Shown piece after piece: positions 1-7,312 of a stretch of 11,571 bases of DNA. The first letter of the stretch is position 1. Each line of letters opens with the position of its first letter. The stretch comes from Bifidobacteriaceae bacterium. GTDB taxonomy: Bacteria > Actinomycetota > Actinomycetes > Actinomycetales > WQXJ01. The position numbers and the translations under genes are program-made. Location of the stretch: NCBI GenBank assembly GCA_031258055.1, contig JAIRNM010000332.1, positions 1 to 11,571 of the forward strand. The letters are read 5' to 3'. The notes below the pieces were generated by a model, which was given only the letters and a program-made list of their open reading frames with translations, did not search any database and was not told where the DNA came from.

Positions 1-485
1 CTGGTGTTGGGGGGCAAGACGGTTATGACATAGGCGGCCGCGAGCCCGCCGGCCAGGCCGACGGATCGGAGCCCGGGTTGCGCCCAAGCCGCGACCGAGG
101 GCGCGACCACGGCGGTGTAGGCGTAGGCCCAAGCGTGCCAGGTGCCCACCAGCAGGGGCGCCGGCAAGGTCAGGACGGCCGAGACCAGGGCCGCCAGCCC
201 GACGCCCACATCGGCCGCGCACCACCAGGTCGAGCAGTCGGCGAACGAGCCGCGCCGCCAGACGTGGGCGAACAGGAGAACAGACCAGGCGGCGGCGGCG
301 AAGCACATGGCGGCCGATCCCGCGGGCAGATCGGATTCGAAGGCCAGCCAGACCGTCGAGCCGACCATCTGCACCACCACCCCCGCCCTGAAGACGGCGA
401 AGCAGATGAAGATCAAGCGCTCCACGTCGCGCTCGGCCGATCGGGGCGCGCCGGGGGCTCGGTTTTCACGTCGCGGTCCGGCCAT
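1..485 (-). CDS. Multi-pass membrane protein, N-terminal part (runs off left edge)
   Basis: Leftward reading frame open from an ATG at 485 to the window edge, so the C-terminal part is missing. The first 20 or so residues are charged and rich in Arg and Pro. They are followed by hydrophobic segments beginning ERLIFICFAVFRAG, then WSVLLFAHVW, then ALVSAVLTLPAPLLVGTW, and more after that, which gives about four membrane helices in 161 residues. Third codon positions are strongly G/C, as in a real gene here. The layout (short basic tail, then a compact 4-5 helix bundle) is like the sensor part of actinobacterial histidine kinases of the MacS type, but the kinase domain would lie outside the window, so this is only a guess. 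It is transcribed divergently from the lipoprotein at 652. A frame-compatible hexamer CATTAT ends six bases before the ATG. Confidence 0.75.
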   Translation of the reverse strand, partial: MAGPRRENRAPGAPRSAERDVERLIFICFAVFRAGVVVQMVGSTVWLAFESDLPAGSAAMCFAAAAWSVLLFAHVWRRGSFADCSTWWCAADVGVGLAALVSAVLTLPAPLLVGTWHAWAYAYTAVVAPSVAAWAQPGLRSVGLAGGLAAAYVITVLPPNT

Positions 486-492
486 CCACCCA

Positions 493-498
493 TAATGC
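493..498 (-). promoter_or_regulatory. Possible -10 element of the leftward membrane gene
   Basis: On the minus strand the hexamer CATTAT (4 of 6 matches to TATAAT) is followed by six bases and then the ATG at 485. A start there would give an mRNA with essentially no leader. I see no convincing -35. The GGGTGG between hexamer and ATG is too close to act as a Shine-Dalgarno. The spacing equals that at the toxin-antitoxin operons in the right half. Confidence 0.3.
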
Positions 499-651
499 AC
501 CAGCCGACTGGGGGGCGGCTAGCAGAGTTTGAAGGCCCCCCAAAAGGGGGGGTGCAAAAACCGGGCGGCAAATTGGGGACTGGAGGCCCGCGCGCGGAAA
601 GCCCTACTGTTCCGAGGTGGCACGGCAAACGACGATGCGAGAGGAAGCGAA

Positions 652-1014
652 ATGAAGAAAACAACGGCGAAATTCGCCGCGGCGGTTGTGATAGCGGTGC
701 TGGGGCTGACGCTCACGTCCTGCGGCGGCGGCGGCCTTTCCGGCACCTACAACGCGGCCGGGGGGAGCCTCAGCGGCGTCTACTTCAACAGCGAGCCCAT
801 CACCGGCGTGGAGTTCAAGTCCTTCGGCAACGCCGTGATCACCACCGGCGGCTTTGGGACGACCACCTACGAGGACGGCTCCTACAAGGTCGGCGACGGC
901 CAGATCACCCTGAAGGCCGAATGGAACTTCACCGACAAGTGGGAGGGCACGTATTCGTTCAGCGAGTCGGGCAACACCATCACCATAGACGGCCACGAAT
1001 TCACCAAACGATGA
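652..1014 (+). CDS. Small secreted lipoprotein
   Basis: A 120-residue protein with a type II signal peptide: MKK, a hydrophobic stretch to about residue 22, and the lipobox LTSC, so the mature protein would start at that Cys and be anchored to the outer face of the membrane. The rest is a small beta-rich domain starting GTY and closing with alternating patterns such as YSFSESGNTITIDG and EFTKR. This resembles the lipocalin-like domains common in small bacterial lipoproteins; function unknown. I chose ATG 652 rather than the upstream in-frame start at 529 because it follows GAGAGGAAG at a normal distance and makes the signal peptide begin properly. It is the first gene of a rightward set, 44 bases before the next one. 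Confidence 0.85.
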   Translation: MKKTTAKFAAAVVIAVLGLTLTSCGGGGLSGTYNAAGGSLSGVYFNSEPITGVEFKSFGNAVITTGGFGTTTYEDGSYKVGDGQITLKAEWNFTDKWEGTYSFSESGNTITIDGHEFTKR

Positions 1015-1058
1015 CTGCGCTTTTCAACGCCATGGCGTAGTAGGGAAAGGAAGCGGCA

Positions 1059-1880
1059 ATGGCATATCAAATCCCGGCCCTCCAGCGACCGCCAACGCGG
1101 CCGCCCGAGCAGGAGACGGGCGCGGCCTGGTGGGGCCTCCTCGGATTCCTCGTTCCGATTGTTGGGCTTGTGCTATTCATCGTCTGGCGGCAGGACAAGC
1201 CCAGGAGTTCGACGAGCGCCGGCCTCGGCGCTCTGGTCAGTGTGCTCCTGGTGATCATCGGGTCGGTGGTGGTCATCGTGGTCTTGGTCATGTCGGCCAA
1301 CTCGGCCAAGGTCGCCCAAGAGCAGGCGAGGATTGCCCAAGAGCAGCAGGCGGCCGCCGCAGAATTTGCGGCGGCAATGGGCGAGCTTACGGTCTGGCAC
1401 GAGTGCTTCATTTCGGACGTTGAAGGCGGCGAGACCTGGCGTGAAGAGCACGGCACAGAGCACGGATCCGTGGAGCTTCGACTAGGCTGCGCCGAAGGCG
1501 ATGTGACCGGTCTGTTGCCGATTCTTGCGACCGGCGACGGGACCGAGAACTTTGGCGACTTTACTCGTCTCGATGACGGTGGCGCAGCGATCCTGGTCGT
1601 CCCAGAATATCGGCCGGGTGATGATGATCGCCCAATGATATTCTCCGGAAGTTACTTGTTCACCTATGACTTCTCGATATTCGACAACGGCTGGATCGGT
1701 GGCCTGGTGAAACCTTATGCCCGAACCGCGGACGAAAATGATGGAACTGTGGTCGAATACCATGCCGTGGGCACTATTTTCCCCGCTGGTTATGCGGTGA
1801 CTGAATTCAATGGCGCGGCCCACTCGAGTTGCTCCTTTCAGGTGTCCCAAATGGAACCGCGTCCCGCCTTCTGCGGGTGA
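1059..1880 (+). CDS. Two-helix membrane protein with cysteine-containing ectodomain
   Basis: A 273-residue protein preceded by a good Shine-Dalgarno (GGAAAGGAAG). After a Pro-rich cytoplasmic tail there are two membrane helices (about 24-43 and 56-79) joined by a basic loop with WRQDKPRSSTSAGLGALV. This is the small helical-hairpin module often placed after zinc-ribbon domains in Gram-positive bacteria, here without the zinc ribbon. A short Ala/Gln-rich helix (84-108, with the repeated phrase AQEQ) then leads to a domain of about 160 residues that carries Cys116, Cys144, Cys258 and Cys272, enough for two disulphides outside the cell. I do not recognise the outer domain. The neighbours are a lipoprotein upstream and a PH-like protein downstream, so an envelope role is likely. 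Confidence 0.85.
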   Translation: MAYQIPALQRPPTRPPEQETGAAWWGLLGFLVPIVGLVLFIVWRQDKPRSSTSAGLGALVSVLLVIIGSVVVIVVLVMSANSAKVAQEQARIAQEQQAAAAEFAAAMGELTVWHECFISDVEGGETWREEHGTEHGSVELRLGCAEGDVTGLLPILATGDGTENFGDFTRLDDGGAAILVVPEYRPGDDDRPMIFSGSYLFTYDFSIFDNGWIGGLVKPYARTADENDGTVVEYHAVGTIFPAGYAVTEFNGAAHSSCSFQVSQMEPRPAFCG

Positions 1881-1937
1881 GGTTCCCTGGGAGCGCTGCC
1901 GAAAAGGCCATTCGAGGCCCGCTGTTAGGGGTGAAGC

Positions 1938-2003
1938 ATGACTAAGCGCGTATCAACTCGGAATGGGGCTAAGGATGTGCCCGTGAGGAGGGAATTGGCA
2001 TGA
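1938..2003 (+). CDS. Possible 21-residue leader peptide, ATGA-coupled
   Basis: A short frame starts at ATG 1938 directly after TAGGGGTGAAGC, a strong Shine-Dalgarno at good spacing. It encodes 21 mostly basic residues (MTKRVSTRNG... ending RRELA). Its TGA at 2001-2003 overlaps the ATG of the next gene at 2000, the usual arrangement of translational coupling. It is too short to assign a function. It could be a real small protein, a leader that tunes translation of the PH-like protein, or chance. Confidence 0.4.
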   Translation: MTKRVSTRNGAKDVPVRRELA

Positions 2004-2584
2004 ATGACAAGCCGGTGGTTGTCACCACGCTCGAAGACTCCATACGTGGGTGGCCGGATCACTTCAAGGACTTCGTCGACGGCAAGGATGTGGCCAGTTG
2101 GATAAAGATGGCCTTCACGGACTTGGCGCCGCCGCTGTTCGGGCAAAGCGCCCGCGGGTTGACCATGGGCTCGGTCCTTGAGCCCGAGGAGATCGTGAGG
2201 TACTCCTGGCCCGCCTTCCTTGACAACGATCCGGCCGAGGCGCCCGCGCCGGCGGGGGCGAAGGTCAAGCCGCACGGCAAGTGGGCGCAGGGACTCATGG
2301 TCGTCACAGATCGTTCGATCGCCTTCTCGCGCGAGGTTCGCGGGCCGCTCCACATGGTGTTCGCCGTGCGCCGCGAGCGGATCGTGGCGGCGAACCAGTT
2401 GAAGTTCGCCTTCTCGCTGCTGTCCACGAGCGCCGCCAGCGACGGCTATGAGCTGCTGTTTCGCGAGCCGGACGGGAGCACTGGGCGCATCCTTTTCCGA
2501 GTCGCCCTGGAAATCAAGAACCCGGATCGGGTCCGCGCCGCGCTTCAACCCAAGGCCGGCCCCGAGCCAGGACCGCACACATAG
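2000..2584 (+). CDS. PH-like domain protein
   Basis: A 194-residue soluble protein without signal peptide or membrane helix, preceded by GAGGAGGGA. The N-terminal 60 residues contain aromatic and acidic helices (GWPDHFKDFVDGKDVASWIK). The stretch from about 56 to 180 has the strand pattern of bacterial PH/GRAM-like domains: EPEEIV near 62-66, GLMVVTDRSIAFS near 98-110, MVFAVRRERIVA near 119-130, then YELLFREPDG and a final helix EIKNPDRVRAAL. Such domains usually bind lipid or protein at the membrane. Function here is unknown. It starts within the stop of a short leader-like ORF and precedes a small membrane protein by 26 bases, so the three probably share a transcript. Confidence 0.8.
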   Translation: MNDKPVVVTTLEDSIRGWPDHFKDFVDGKDVASWIKMAFTDLAPPLFGQSARGLTMGSVLEPEEIVRYSWPAFLDNDPAEAPAPAGAKVKPHGKWAQGLMVVTDRSIAFSREVRGPLHMVFAVRRERIVAANQLKFAFSLLSTSAASDGYELLFREPDGSTGRILFRVALEIKNPDRVRAALQPKAGPEPGPHT

Positions 2585-2610
2585 CAAACACCAAGAAGGG
2601 AAGCACATAC

Positions 2611-2835
2611 ATGAGCGACCAAGAAGTGCAGGGTTCCGGGCCATCCGCAGGAGCCAAGATCAAGAGTGCTGCTTACATTGCGAAGTGCGTCATCGTCGGG
2701 GGTCTCTTCCTCGTGGGCGGCATCGTGGCGCTCGGGAACGGCGCACCGGTGTATGCCGGGCTTATCGCCATCGTCTACGCCACCTGGGTGCTGAGCGGCA
2801 TCGCCACCGGCGGCTGGCGCTTGTTCATCTACTGA
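2611..2835 (+). CDS. Small two-helix membrane protein
   Basis: A 74-residue protein, start preceded by AAGAAGGGAAG. A polar Gly/Ser head of about 20 residues leads into two hydrophobic helices (about 22-43, containing AKCVIVGGLFLVGGIVAL, and 48-65, containing YAGLIAIVYATWVLSGI) and a short aromatic end. No family recognised. The next gene starts one base after its stop, so the two are almost certainly co-translated; it may anchor or assist a neighbouring product. Confidence 0.8.
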   Translation: MSDQEVQGSGPSAGAKIKSAAYIAKCVIVGGLFLVGGIVALGNGAPVYAGLIAIVYATWVLSGIATGGWRLFIY

Positions 2836-2836
2836 G

Positions 2837-3541
2837 GTGTCTCCAACGGCGAACGGCCGGTTCTGGCGCTGGTACGCCAAGGTCTACGACCTGATCTGGG
2901 ACTCGACTCTGACCGCCGCCCTTTGCGAACGGGCGTTCGGCGATCTGCCGACCCGGCGAACGGCGGTCGACCTGGGGTGCGGCACCGGGTTGACGTCCCG
3001 CCCGCTGACGGACGCTGGCTGCGAAGTCGTTGGCGTTGACTTGTCCGCGGACATGCTCGCAATCGCGGAGAGGAGCGGCCGGGTCGCGCGCACCATGCTG
3101 GGAGACGCCGCGAGCACCGGTTTGCCGCCGCACGCCTTCGACATAGTGGTCGCCTGCAACCTGCTTCACCTTCATCCCGACCCGAACGCCGTTCTGGCCG
3201 AGATGTCGAGGCTGGCCGCCCCCGGGGGAGCGATCGTCTGCTCCTGGCCGTCCAACCGAGCTTCTCTCACGGGAACGTTCGTCCGGGAGGTGCGCTCAGG
3301 CCGTCCCGTCATGGACGCCGGCCGCGCCCTCGCGTTGCGAACGGCGGTCGGGATTGGCGGACTATTGACGCGCGCCCGGCTCCATCCGAGCGGCGTGGTG
3401 GACGCGGCCGTCAGCCAGTGGGCCCGGGCGTGCGGGGCGACCCGCGTGGCATGGCAGGAAGTCATGTCGTCCGCCGTCGTGGCGGTGTTTAGGACGATGC
3501 CGATGCCGCAACCGTTGGGTCGCGCCACGGCGCCCAGCTGA
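2837..3541 (+). CDS. Class I SAM-dependent methyltransferase
   Basis: A 234-residue soluble protein starting with GTG one base after the previous stop; no separate Shine-Dalgarno is needed if coupled. The SAM-binding signature VDLGCGTG lies at about 44-51, the acidic residue that contacts the SAM ribose is in GVDLS near 66-70, GDAASTGLP near 89-97 is motif II, followed by FDIVVACNLLHL, and LAAPGGAIV near 127-134 is the next core strand. This is the standard Rossmann methyltransferase of the UbiE/Methyltransf_11 type. The variable C-terminal third, which would set the substrate, is not recognisable. Its place in a membrane and lipoprotein gene set suggests a small molecule, lipid or protein of the envelope, but nothing in the sequence fixes the target. 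Confidence 0.9.
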   Translation: MSPTANGRFWRWYAKVYDLIWDSTLTAALCERAFGDLPTRRTAVDLGCGTGLTSRPLTDAGCEVVGVDLSADMLAIAERSGRVARTMLGDAASTGLPPHAFDIVVACNLLHLHPDPNAVLAEMSRLAAPGGAIVCSWPSNRASLTGTFVREVRSGRPVMDAGRALALRTAVGIGGLLTRARLHPSGVVDAAVSQWARACGATRVAWQEVMSSAVVAVFRTMPMPQPLGRATAPS

Positions 3542-3587
3542 GGATAGCCACCCGGAAGACCCAGGAAGCCGAGAATGAGAGGTAGAC

Positions 3588-3700
3588 ATGAGCCAAGGTG
3601 ATTCGGCCGGGCGCGGCGGGGAGCCGGTGCCGTCGACAACACCATCAGTACCATCAGCGCCCTGCTTGAGCGCCGCCGTCATGACCAGGCCGAGGGATAG
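3588..3700 (+). pseudogene. Probable frameshifted copy of the small helical protein at 6610
   Basis: The ATG at 3588 follows AGAGGTAG at good spacing. The first 16 residues fit the pattern MSxxDxxGxGGEPxPS, shared with the protein at 6610. Straight after this the frame turns into low-complexity Pro/Thr/Arg sequence, while the +1 neighbour frame reads VDNTISTISALLERRR, helix-like and in line with VDRAIDGF of the relative, and stops at TAG 3698-3700. A small deletion of about 7 bases at 'ccgtc' would explain it. The unshifted frame runs on to 3815 through a strong hairpin and overlaps the next start by ATGA, so a 75-residue product cannot be excluded. Confidence 0.4.
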
Positions 3701-3723
3701 ACCAGTGACCAAACGTCCGATCT

Positions 3724-3769
3724 GCCGCCGGCCCGCCAGCGTCACCCCACCGCTGGCGGGCCGGACGGC
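3724..3769 (+). terminator. Strong GC hairpin after the methyltransferase set
   Basis: A perfect 14-bp stem (3728-3741 with 3751-3764, core CCGGCCCGCCAGCG) around a 9-base loop. It extends four more pairs (3724-3727 with 3766-3769) past one bulged A. There is no U-tract, as is common for actinobacterial intrinsic terminators. It lies between the methyltransferase and the DUF6273 lipoprotein. Confidence 0.65.
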
Positions 3770-3811
3770 CACCACTCGCCCGAGCCTTTCAACTGCGGAG
3801 AGCATAGGACA

Positions 3812-5104
3812 ATGATCCGTCGCATAGTCGCAAACACCTTGGTCGCGGCCATGACCGTCGGTCTGCTCGTCGCCTGTGCCGACGAGCGCCCGTCTTCAGA
3901 ACCGTCTGGGGGCCGCCAGCCCGATGAGCGCCAGACCGATGAGCCCACCCACACAGACTCGTCGCCGTCGCCGCAAGAGCCGTTCAGCATCGAAAACGCC
4001 CAGGTCGGCGGAGTTGTGTCACTCGGTAGAGTCGAGTTCGAAAGCTATTGGGGCACCACATTCTCAGGCGACGTCGGGTGGCGCGTTCTGGACATTTCCG
4101 AAGGCAAGGCACTCCTCATAACCGCCGGAATAGTCGAATTGCGGTCGAACGATTCAAGCGACGGAACCTGGGCACGAAGCGAGATGAGAGAATGGCTCAA
4201 CGCCAGCTTCTTCGGCGGTCTCACGGCGACGGCTCAATCTGTCGTTGTTGACACCGAGGTCGCGACGGATGATTGGCAATCCGCGAGTGGAGAGACTGTT
4301 GACGGGGGTGAGGCAACAATCGACAAGGTGTTCCCTCTGTCGGTCGAGGAAGCGGATTGGTACTTTAGCGACGATGAAGATCGTCGGGCCCAACTTGATG
4401 TGAGTGAGGAAGTCATACTGGCGGTCGAAGAGAACTACTACTTGGAAAGAAGTGGCGAGCCACTTGACATCGTTTCCAAGGTGAACGCCGCCGACGGGTA
4501 CGAGTGGTGGCTACGATCACCTGGACGCCACTTTTTAGGGTCCGCTGCGGGAGTCGGGAGCGGCGGCGAAGTTTTCGATTCGGGCCTGTATTCCGGGCCA
4601 TACGAGAAACGTGGTGGTGTGCGACCAGCGATGTGGGTGAACCTAGGCGGTGGAAGGCTTGGCCTTACTGGTGACGAATCCGAAGCATCCAGCGATGGCG
4701 GTTACCGAACGGGCGGAAGCACTCCTGGCACTACCGGGATCACTTCCCTGTACGATATTGCGGTTCCTGCTGACTGGAAATTGGAGGAGGGAGGAAGGTT
4801 CTGGGAAAGCCGGGACGAGGCCGTCCGTGGCCAAAACAGGCTCGACGTCTTGGTCAAGGACCCTTCTTCGGCTTACACCCTCGAGGAGGAAGTCGACTAT
4901 CTTGAGGCCTGGTGGAGCCCGCCGACCATATCGGGCATATCGGTCGACGAGTTTGGCAACCGGTTCTTCACCTATTGGTCCGCCCTGCAGTGGGGCATGA
5001 TAAAGGACGTTGGGGGATTTGCGGTGACCTGCGAATCGGTAGCCGAGAATCAGGCCATTGTCGAGCCGATATGCAAGTCGATCCATAACGCGAGACTGAA
5101 ATAG
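3812..5104 (+). CDS. DUF6273-type surface lipoprotein with extra C-terminal domain
   Basis: A 430-residue protein with signal peptide and lipobox LLVAC (lipid Cys22), then a Pro/Glu/Thr/Ser linker to about 60. Residues 65-280 match the DUF6273 pattern: WRVLDISEGKALLIT near 90-104, the helix MREWLN near 125-130, FPLSVEEADWYF near 174-185, WWLRSPG at 232-238 and GGVRPAMWVNL at 268-278. These closing motifs belong to a fold related to formylglycine-generating enzyme and C-type lectin-like domains. After a Gly/Ser/Thr linker, residues 313-430 form a second domain starting YDIAVPADWKL with Cys407 and Cys421, probably a disulphide; it recalls the PsbP/LpqN-like domains of actinobacterial lipoproteins, but weakly. 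The start follows GGAGAG and AGGA. Likely displayed on the cell surface; ligand unknown. Its codon use is richer in A/T than that of the methyltransferase upstream. Confidence 0.88.
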   Translation: MIRRIVANTLVAAMTVGLLVACADERPSSEPSGGRQPDERQTDEPTHTDSSPSPQEPFSIENAQVGGVVSLGRVEFESYWGTTFSGDVGWRVLDISEGKALLITAGIVELRSNDSSDGTWARSEMREWLNASFFGGLTATAQSVVVDTEVATDDWQSASGETVDGGEATIDKVFPLSVEEADWYFSDDEDRRAQLDVSEEVILAVEENYYLERSGEPLDIVSKVNAADGYEWWLRSPGRHFLGSAAGVGSGGEVFDSGLYSGPYEKRGGVRPAMWVNLGGGRLGLTGDESEASSDGGYRTGGSTPGTTGITSLYDIAVPADWKLEEGGRFWESRDEAVRGQNRLDVLVKDPSSAYTLEEEVDYLEAWWSPPTISGISVDEFGNRFFTYWSALQWGMIKDVGGFAVTCESVAENQAIVEPICKSIHNARLK

Positions 5105-5161
5105 CGGGTGGGTAGCAGGACAAGAAGTCATGCCCTGTCGCTCAAGAATGGAAGTGGAGAA

Positions 5162-6406
5162 ATGACAATCGCAACAGAGGGAATTGGGTGCGGCAAGCGC
5201 CGCGCGCTTGGCGCATTCATTGTGGCGAGCGCATTGGGGCTGGCGTTCGGCGGCACTTTGGGCTGCGGCGACTCGACCGGCAGCGATGTGGCCGCCGCAT
5301 CACCGACCGCGAGTGCGCGAAGCGAAGACGGCGAGTTCGCTGGCGAGCAGGATCAGGTCGAGGAGCAGTGGCGAGCGGCGTTCGAGCGGGCGCAAGGAGA
5401 ATGGGCCAGGCTGCAGGGAGTAATCACCGCATATCAGGCCGGCCTGGCAGCGCTGAGCGCCCAGAACGTCAAGAACCCCGACGACTTGACGGCCCACCTG
5501 GCGGCCCTGGACGCTGCCAAAGCTATCAGCGCCATCGACGTCACAGAAATGCCGTCCGAGGCTGATGAGATATCGGATCAGATCAAGGGCCTTGACGAGG
5601 CGGCCAAGGCTTTTGGTGACGCTGCGGACGAACTGTCGGTCCAGCTTGGCGCGCTGGCCAGCGTCGAGGTCATTGACCCGACCAAAGGCGAGTTCGACGT
5701 GGAAGATCGGGACGGGTACACGTACCATGTCGAATACGCGATGAACGCTAGGTTTGAAGTCGACACCACGGAGGGCAAACCGGGGCAGGTGGCACTTTAC
5801 CTAGACCTGACGGGTTGTTCGGCCACTGTGACCAACACAACCGCTGGCAAGAAGGCGCCCGGAATTCTGTTGGACGCCGCGCCATTGTATGCGGCCAGCC
5901 TGTTTCCCGGTACGGAGGGTGCATTCGCCGCCTTTGGGCCGCTGTCAAGTCCAATGTCGGGGACGTCTACTAGACAGGAGATCTACGAGGCGATGACGGA
6001 GAGCTATGTCAGTCCGTTCGACAACGATCACGATTTGTATTCCCACTTCTCCTTTATCGGCAACGTATATGACATTCTCATCACCGGGGGCGTCTTCGAG
6101 CAGCGGTATGGTGGGAACAATATAGAGAAGGGGCGTGAGTTCGAGGTGGGCGAGTCGAGAGAACTCACGTTTGGGTTTACCAGTGGCGCTTCGCATACCC
6201 TTGCAGGCTCCGAATACAAGCGGCAGATGGTTGGCGAGATCAACGAGGGCTACGCCGAGGTATTCGAGGACGTTTCTGGTTGGGCGGTGACGCCGTTGTT
6301 TAGCGTGTACGGTGATCGATCGATGAGCTTTGCAGGGGTGCGCAACATCTCGAGCGACCTTGGCAACGATGTTTACTTGTATAGCTATGATCCGGTGGCG
6401 AACTGA
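5162..6406 (+). CDS. Large lipoprotein with helical N-terminal half
   Basis: A 414-residue protein. I chose ATG 5162 (after GGAAGTGGAGAA) over the in-frame GTG at 5108 because only this start gives a proper signal peptide: basic KRR near 12-14, hydrophobic core to 30 and lipobox TLGC with Cys35. A polar linker runs to 60. Residues 60-170 are mostly Ala/Glu/Gln helices with coiled-coil tendency (QVEEQWRAAFERAQGEWARL, then two further helices), and 175-414 is a mixed beta domain with a KPGQVALYLDLTGC strand near 206-219. No family recognised. It follows the DUF6273 lipoprotein by 57 bases and probably shares its transcript, so both may act together outside the membrane. Confidence 0.85.
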   Translation: MTIATEGIGCGKRRALGAFIVASALGLAFGGTLGCGDSTGSDVAAASPTASARSEDGEFAGEQDQVEEQWRAAFERAQGEWARLQGVITAYQAGLAALSAQNVKNPDDLTAHLAALDAAKAISAIDVTEMPSEADEISDQIKGLDEAAKAFGDAADELSVQLGALASVEVIDPTKGEFDVEDRDGYTYHVEYAMNARFEVDTTEGKPGQVALYLDLTGCSATVTNTTAGKKAPGILLDAAPLYAASLFPGTEGAFAAFGPLSSPMSGTSTRQEIYEAMTESYVSPFDNDHDLYSHFSFIGNVYDILITGGVFEQRYGGNNIEKGREFEVGESRELTFGFTSGASHTLAGSEYKRQMVGEINEGYAEVFEDVSGWAVTPLFSVYGDRSMSFAGVRNISSDLGNDVYLYSYDPVAN

Positions 6407-6609
6407 CTGGCGGGTCCTTCGGCAAGGGGGCAACATGGGCACGGTGAGCACGGAAGCGGCTGGATGGACCTGGACTTGGGCGATAGCGGAAGCCTTCGAC
6501 GCATTGTGTGGTCCGGGTCGGCACTGCCGCGATGACCGGCGCCAATGTGGATGGCCAACTGCGGCAAGTTGGTTGCAAGAAGGTCAGGAATCTGAGGATG
6601 GAGGTCGGC

Positions 6610-6831
6610 ATGAGTGGGAATGACAAGGACGGGCAAGGCGGGGAGCCGAAGCCGTCCTTGGTGGACAGGGCGATCGATGGTTTCAACGCGGCCGAGGATC
6701 GGTTCGAAGCGGCCGGTGATCGGCTGATGGCGCCGGTCGAGAAGAAGCTTGAGGCGGGCCTGGACCGGGTGCTCGACAGCGGCCCGGTGACGAGGCTCAT
6801 GGACTGGCTGGCCGACAAGTTCGCCAAGTAG
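6610..6831 (+). CDS. Small charged helical protein
   Basis: A 73-residue soluble protein with a GGAGG Shine-Dalgarno five bases before ATG 6610; upstream in-frame starts at 6598 and 6508 lack one. The head fits MSxxDxxGxGGEPxPS. The rest is one long amphipathic, strongly charged helical region (FNAAEDRFEAAGDRLMAP, VEKKLEAGLDRVL) ending LMDWLADKFAK. There is no signal peptide. The 203 bases between it and the upstream lipoprotein hold nothing I can support. Function unknown; a coiled-coil partner or regulator is possible. A related but shifted copy lies at 3588. Confidence 0.7.
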   Translation: MSGNDKDGQGGEPKPSLVDRAIDGFNAAEDRFEAAGDRLMAPVEKKLEAGLDRVLDSGPVTRLMDWLADKFAK

Positions 6832-6891
6832 GAGTCGCGCCATCGGCGTAACTGTCGGGTGGTGCGCGGGTAGCGGTGTCCCGGTCAGGTG

Positions 6892-6937
6892 GGGTTCAGC
6901 AACCGCCCCTCTATGGGAATCGAGGGGCGGGGAACCC
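6892..6937 (+). terminator. Hairpin ending the lipoprotein set
   Basis: A perfect 9-bp stem (6903-6911, CCGCCCCTC, with 6922-6930) and 10-base loop, stacked on an outer 6-bp stem GGGTTC/GAACCC (6892-6897 with 6932-6937) across a small internal loop. No U-tract. It separates the lipoprotein set from the toxin-antitoxin island. Confidence 0.55.
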
Positions 6938-7030
6938 TGGCACCCCGAAGTCCGCCGCGAGCCGCTGCAGCCGCCGCGGCCAGTGGGCGGGTGCTTCTCC
7001 TCGGAGTGTGCATCTTCCTGGGGTTTCGTA

Positions 7031-7036
7031 TACGGT
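7031..7036 (+). promoter_or_regulatory. Possible -10 element of the BrnT-like toxin operon
   Basis: TACGGT (TAnnnT class) ends six bases before the GTG at 7043, with no Shine-Dalgarno in between. The -35 region is poor. This fits a leaderless transcript and supports GTG 7043 as the start. Confidence 0.4.
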
Positions 7037-7042
7037 ATTGGG

Positions 7043-7312
7043 GTGTTGGCCGTCCACGAGGCCTCGGCTCTCAAGCACGGGATCTCAGCGCGGTCCATTG
7101 GCGAGGTGTTCGCGGACGCGTTCGAGACTTCGGCGGCGATGATCGAGGACCATGACCCGCCACGCTGGATCATGGTCGGGTTCGACCACTCGGGTCGGCA
7201 CCTGGAGATTGGAGTCCTTCAGCGCGCCGACGGCAGCTACCTGGCCATCCACGCCATGCGTGCCAGGAAGTCCAACATCGAGGCGATACGGAAGGCGAGG
7301 ACGGGTCAATGA
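7043..7312 (+). CDS. BrnT/RelE-like toxin of a type II toxin-antitoxin pair
   Basis: An 89-residue protein. HEASALKHGIS at the N-terminus, MVGFDHSGRHLEIGVL in the middle and YLAIHAMRARKSNIEAIRKAR at the end match the family of small actinobacterial toxins written as H..KHGIs / GxDxxGxxLE / IHAMxxR, which have a RelE/BrnT-like RNase fold. His12, the GFDHSGRHLEI strand and the IHAMRAR strand with its two Arg are the likely active part. If active it would cut mRNA and stop growth. The frame is open upstream to GTG 6983, but family members begin close to HE, so GTG 7043 is preferred. Its TGA overlaps the ATG of the antitoxin at 7309; the toxin comes first, as in brnTA. Confidence 0.8.
   Translation: MLAVHEASALKHGISARSIGEVFADAFETSAAMIEDHDPPRWIMVGFDHSGRHLEIGVLQRADGSYLAIHAMRARKSNIEAIRKARTGQ

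Noticed and set aside
536..551. C6-AAAA-G6 hairpin
   Set aside because: It lies in the divergent promoter region with no gene ending there, and the stem is only six pairs without a U-tract, so terminator function is not supported.
78..1040. Long rightward frame of 320 codons
   Set aside because: Composition is Arg/Gly/His-rich as typical for an antisense frame. It covers the divergent intergenic region and overlaps the well-supported leftward membrane gene and the lipoprotein.
3812..5104. Possible diversity-generating retroelement target (lectin-like fold)
   Set aside because: No reverse transcriptase, template repeat or second copy of the WWLRSPG region exists in the window. Only the fold family suggests it.
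6435..6623. 62-residue Trp-rich frame after AAGGGGG
   Set aside because: It has a possible Shine-Dalgarno, but it overlaps the better supported start at 6610, and the sequence shows no helix, signal or family pattern.
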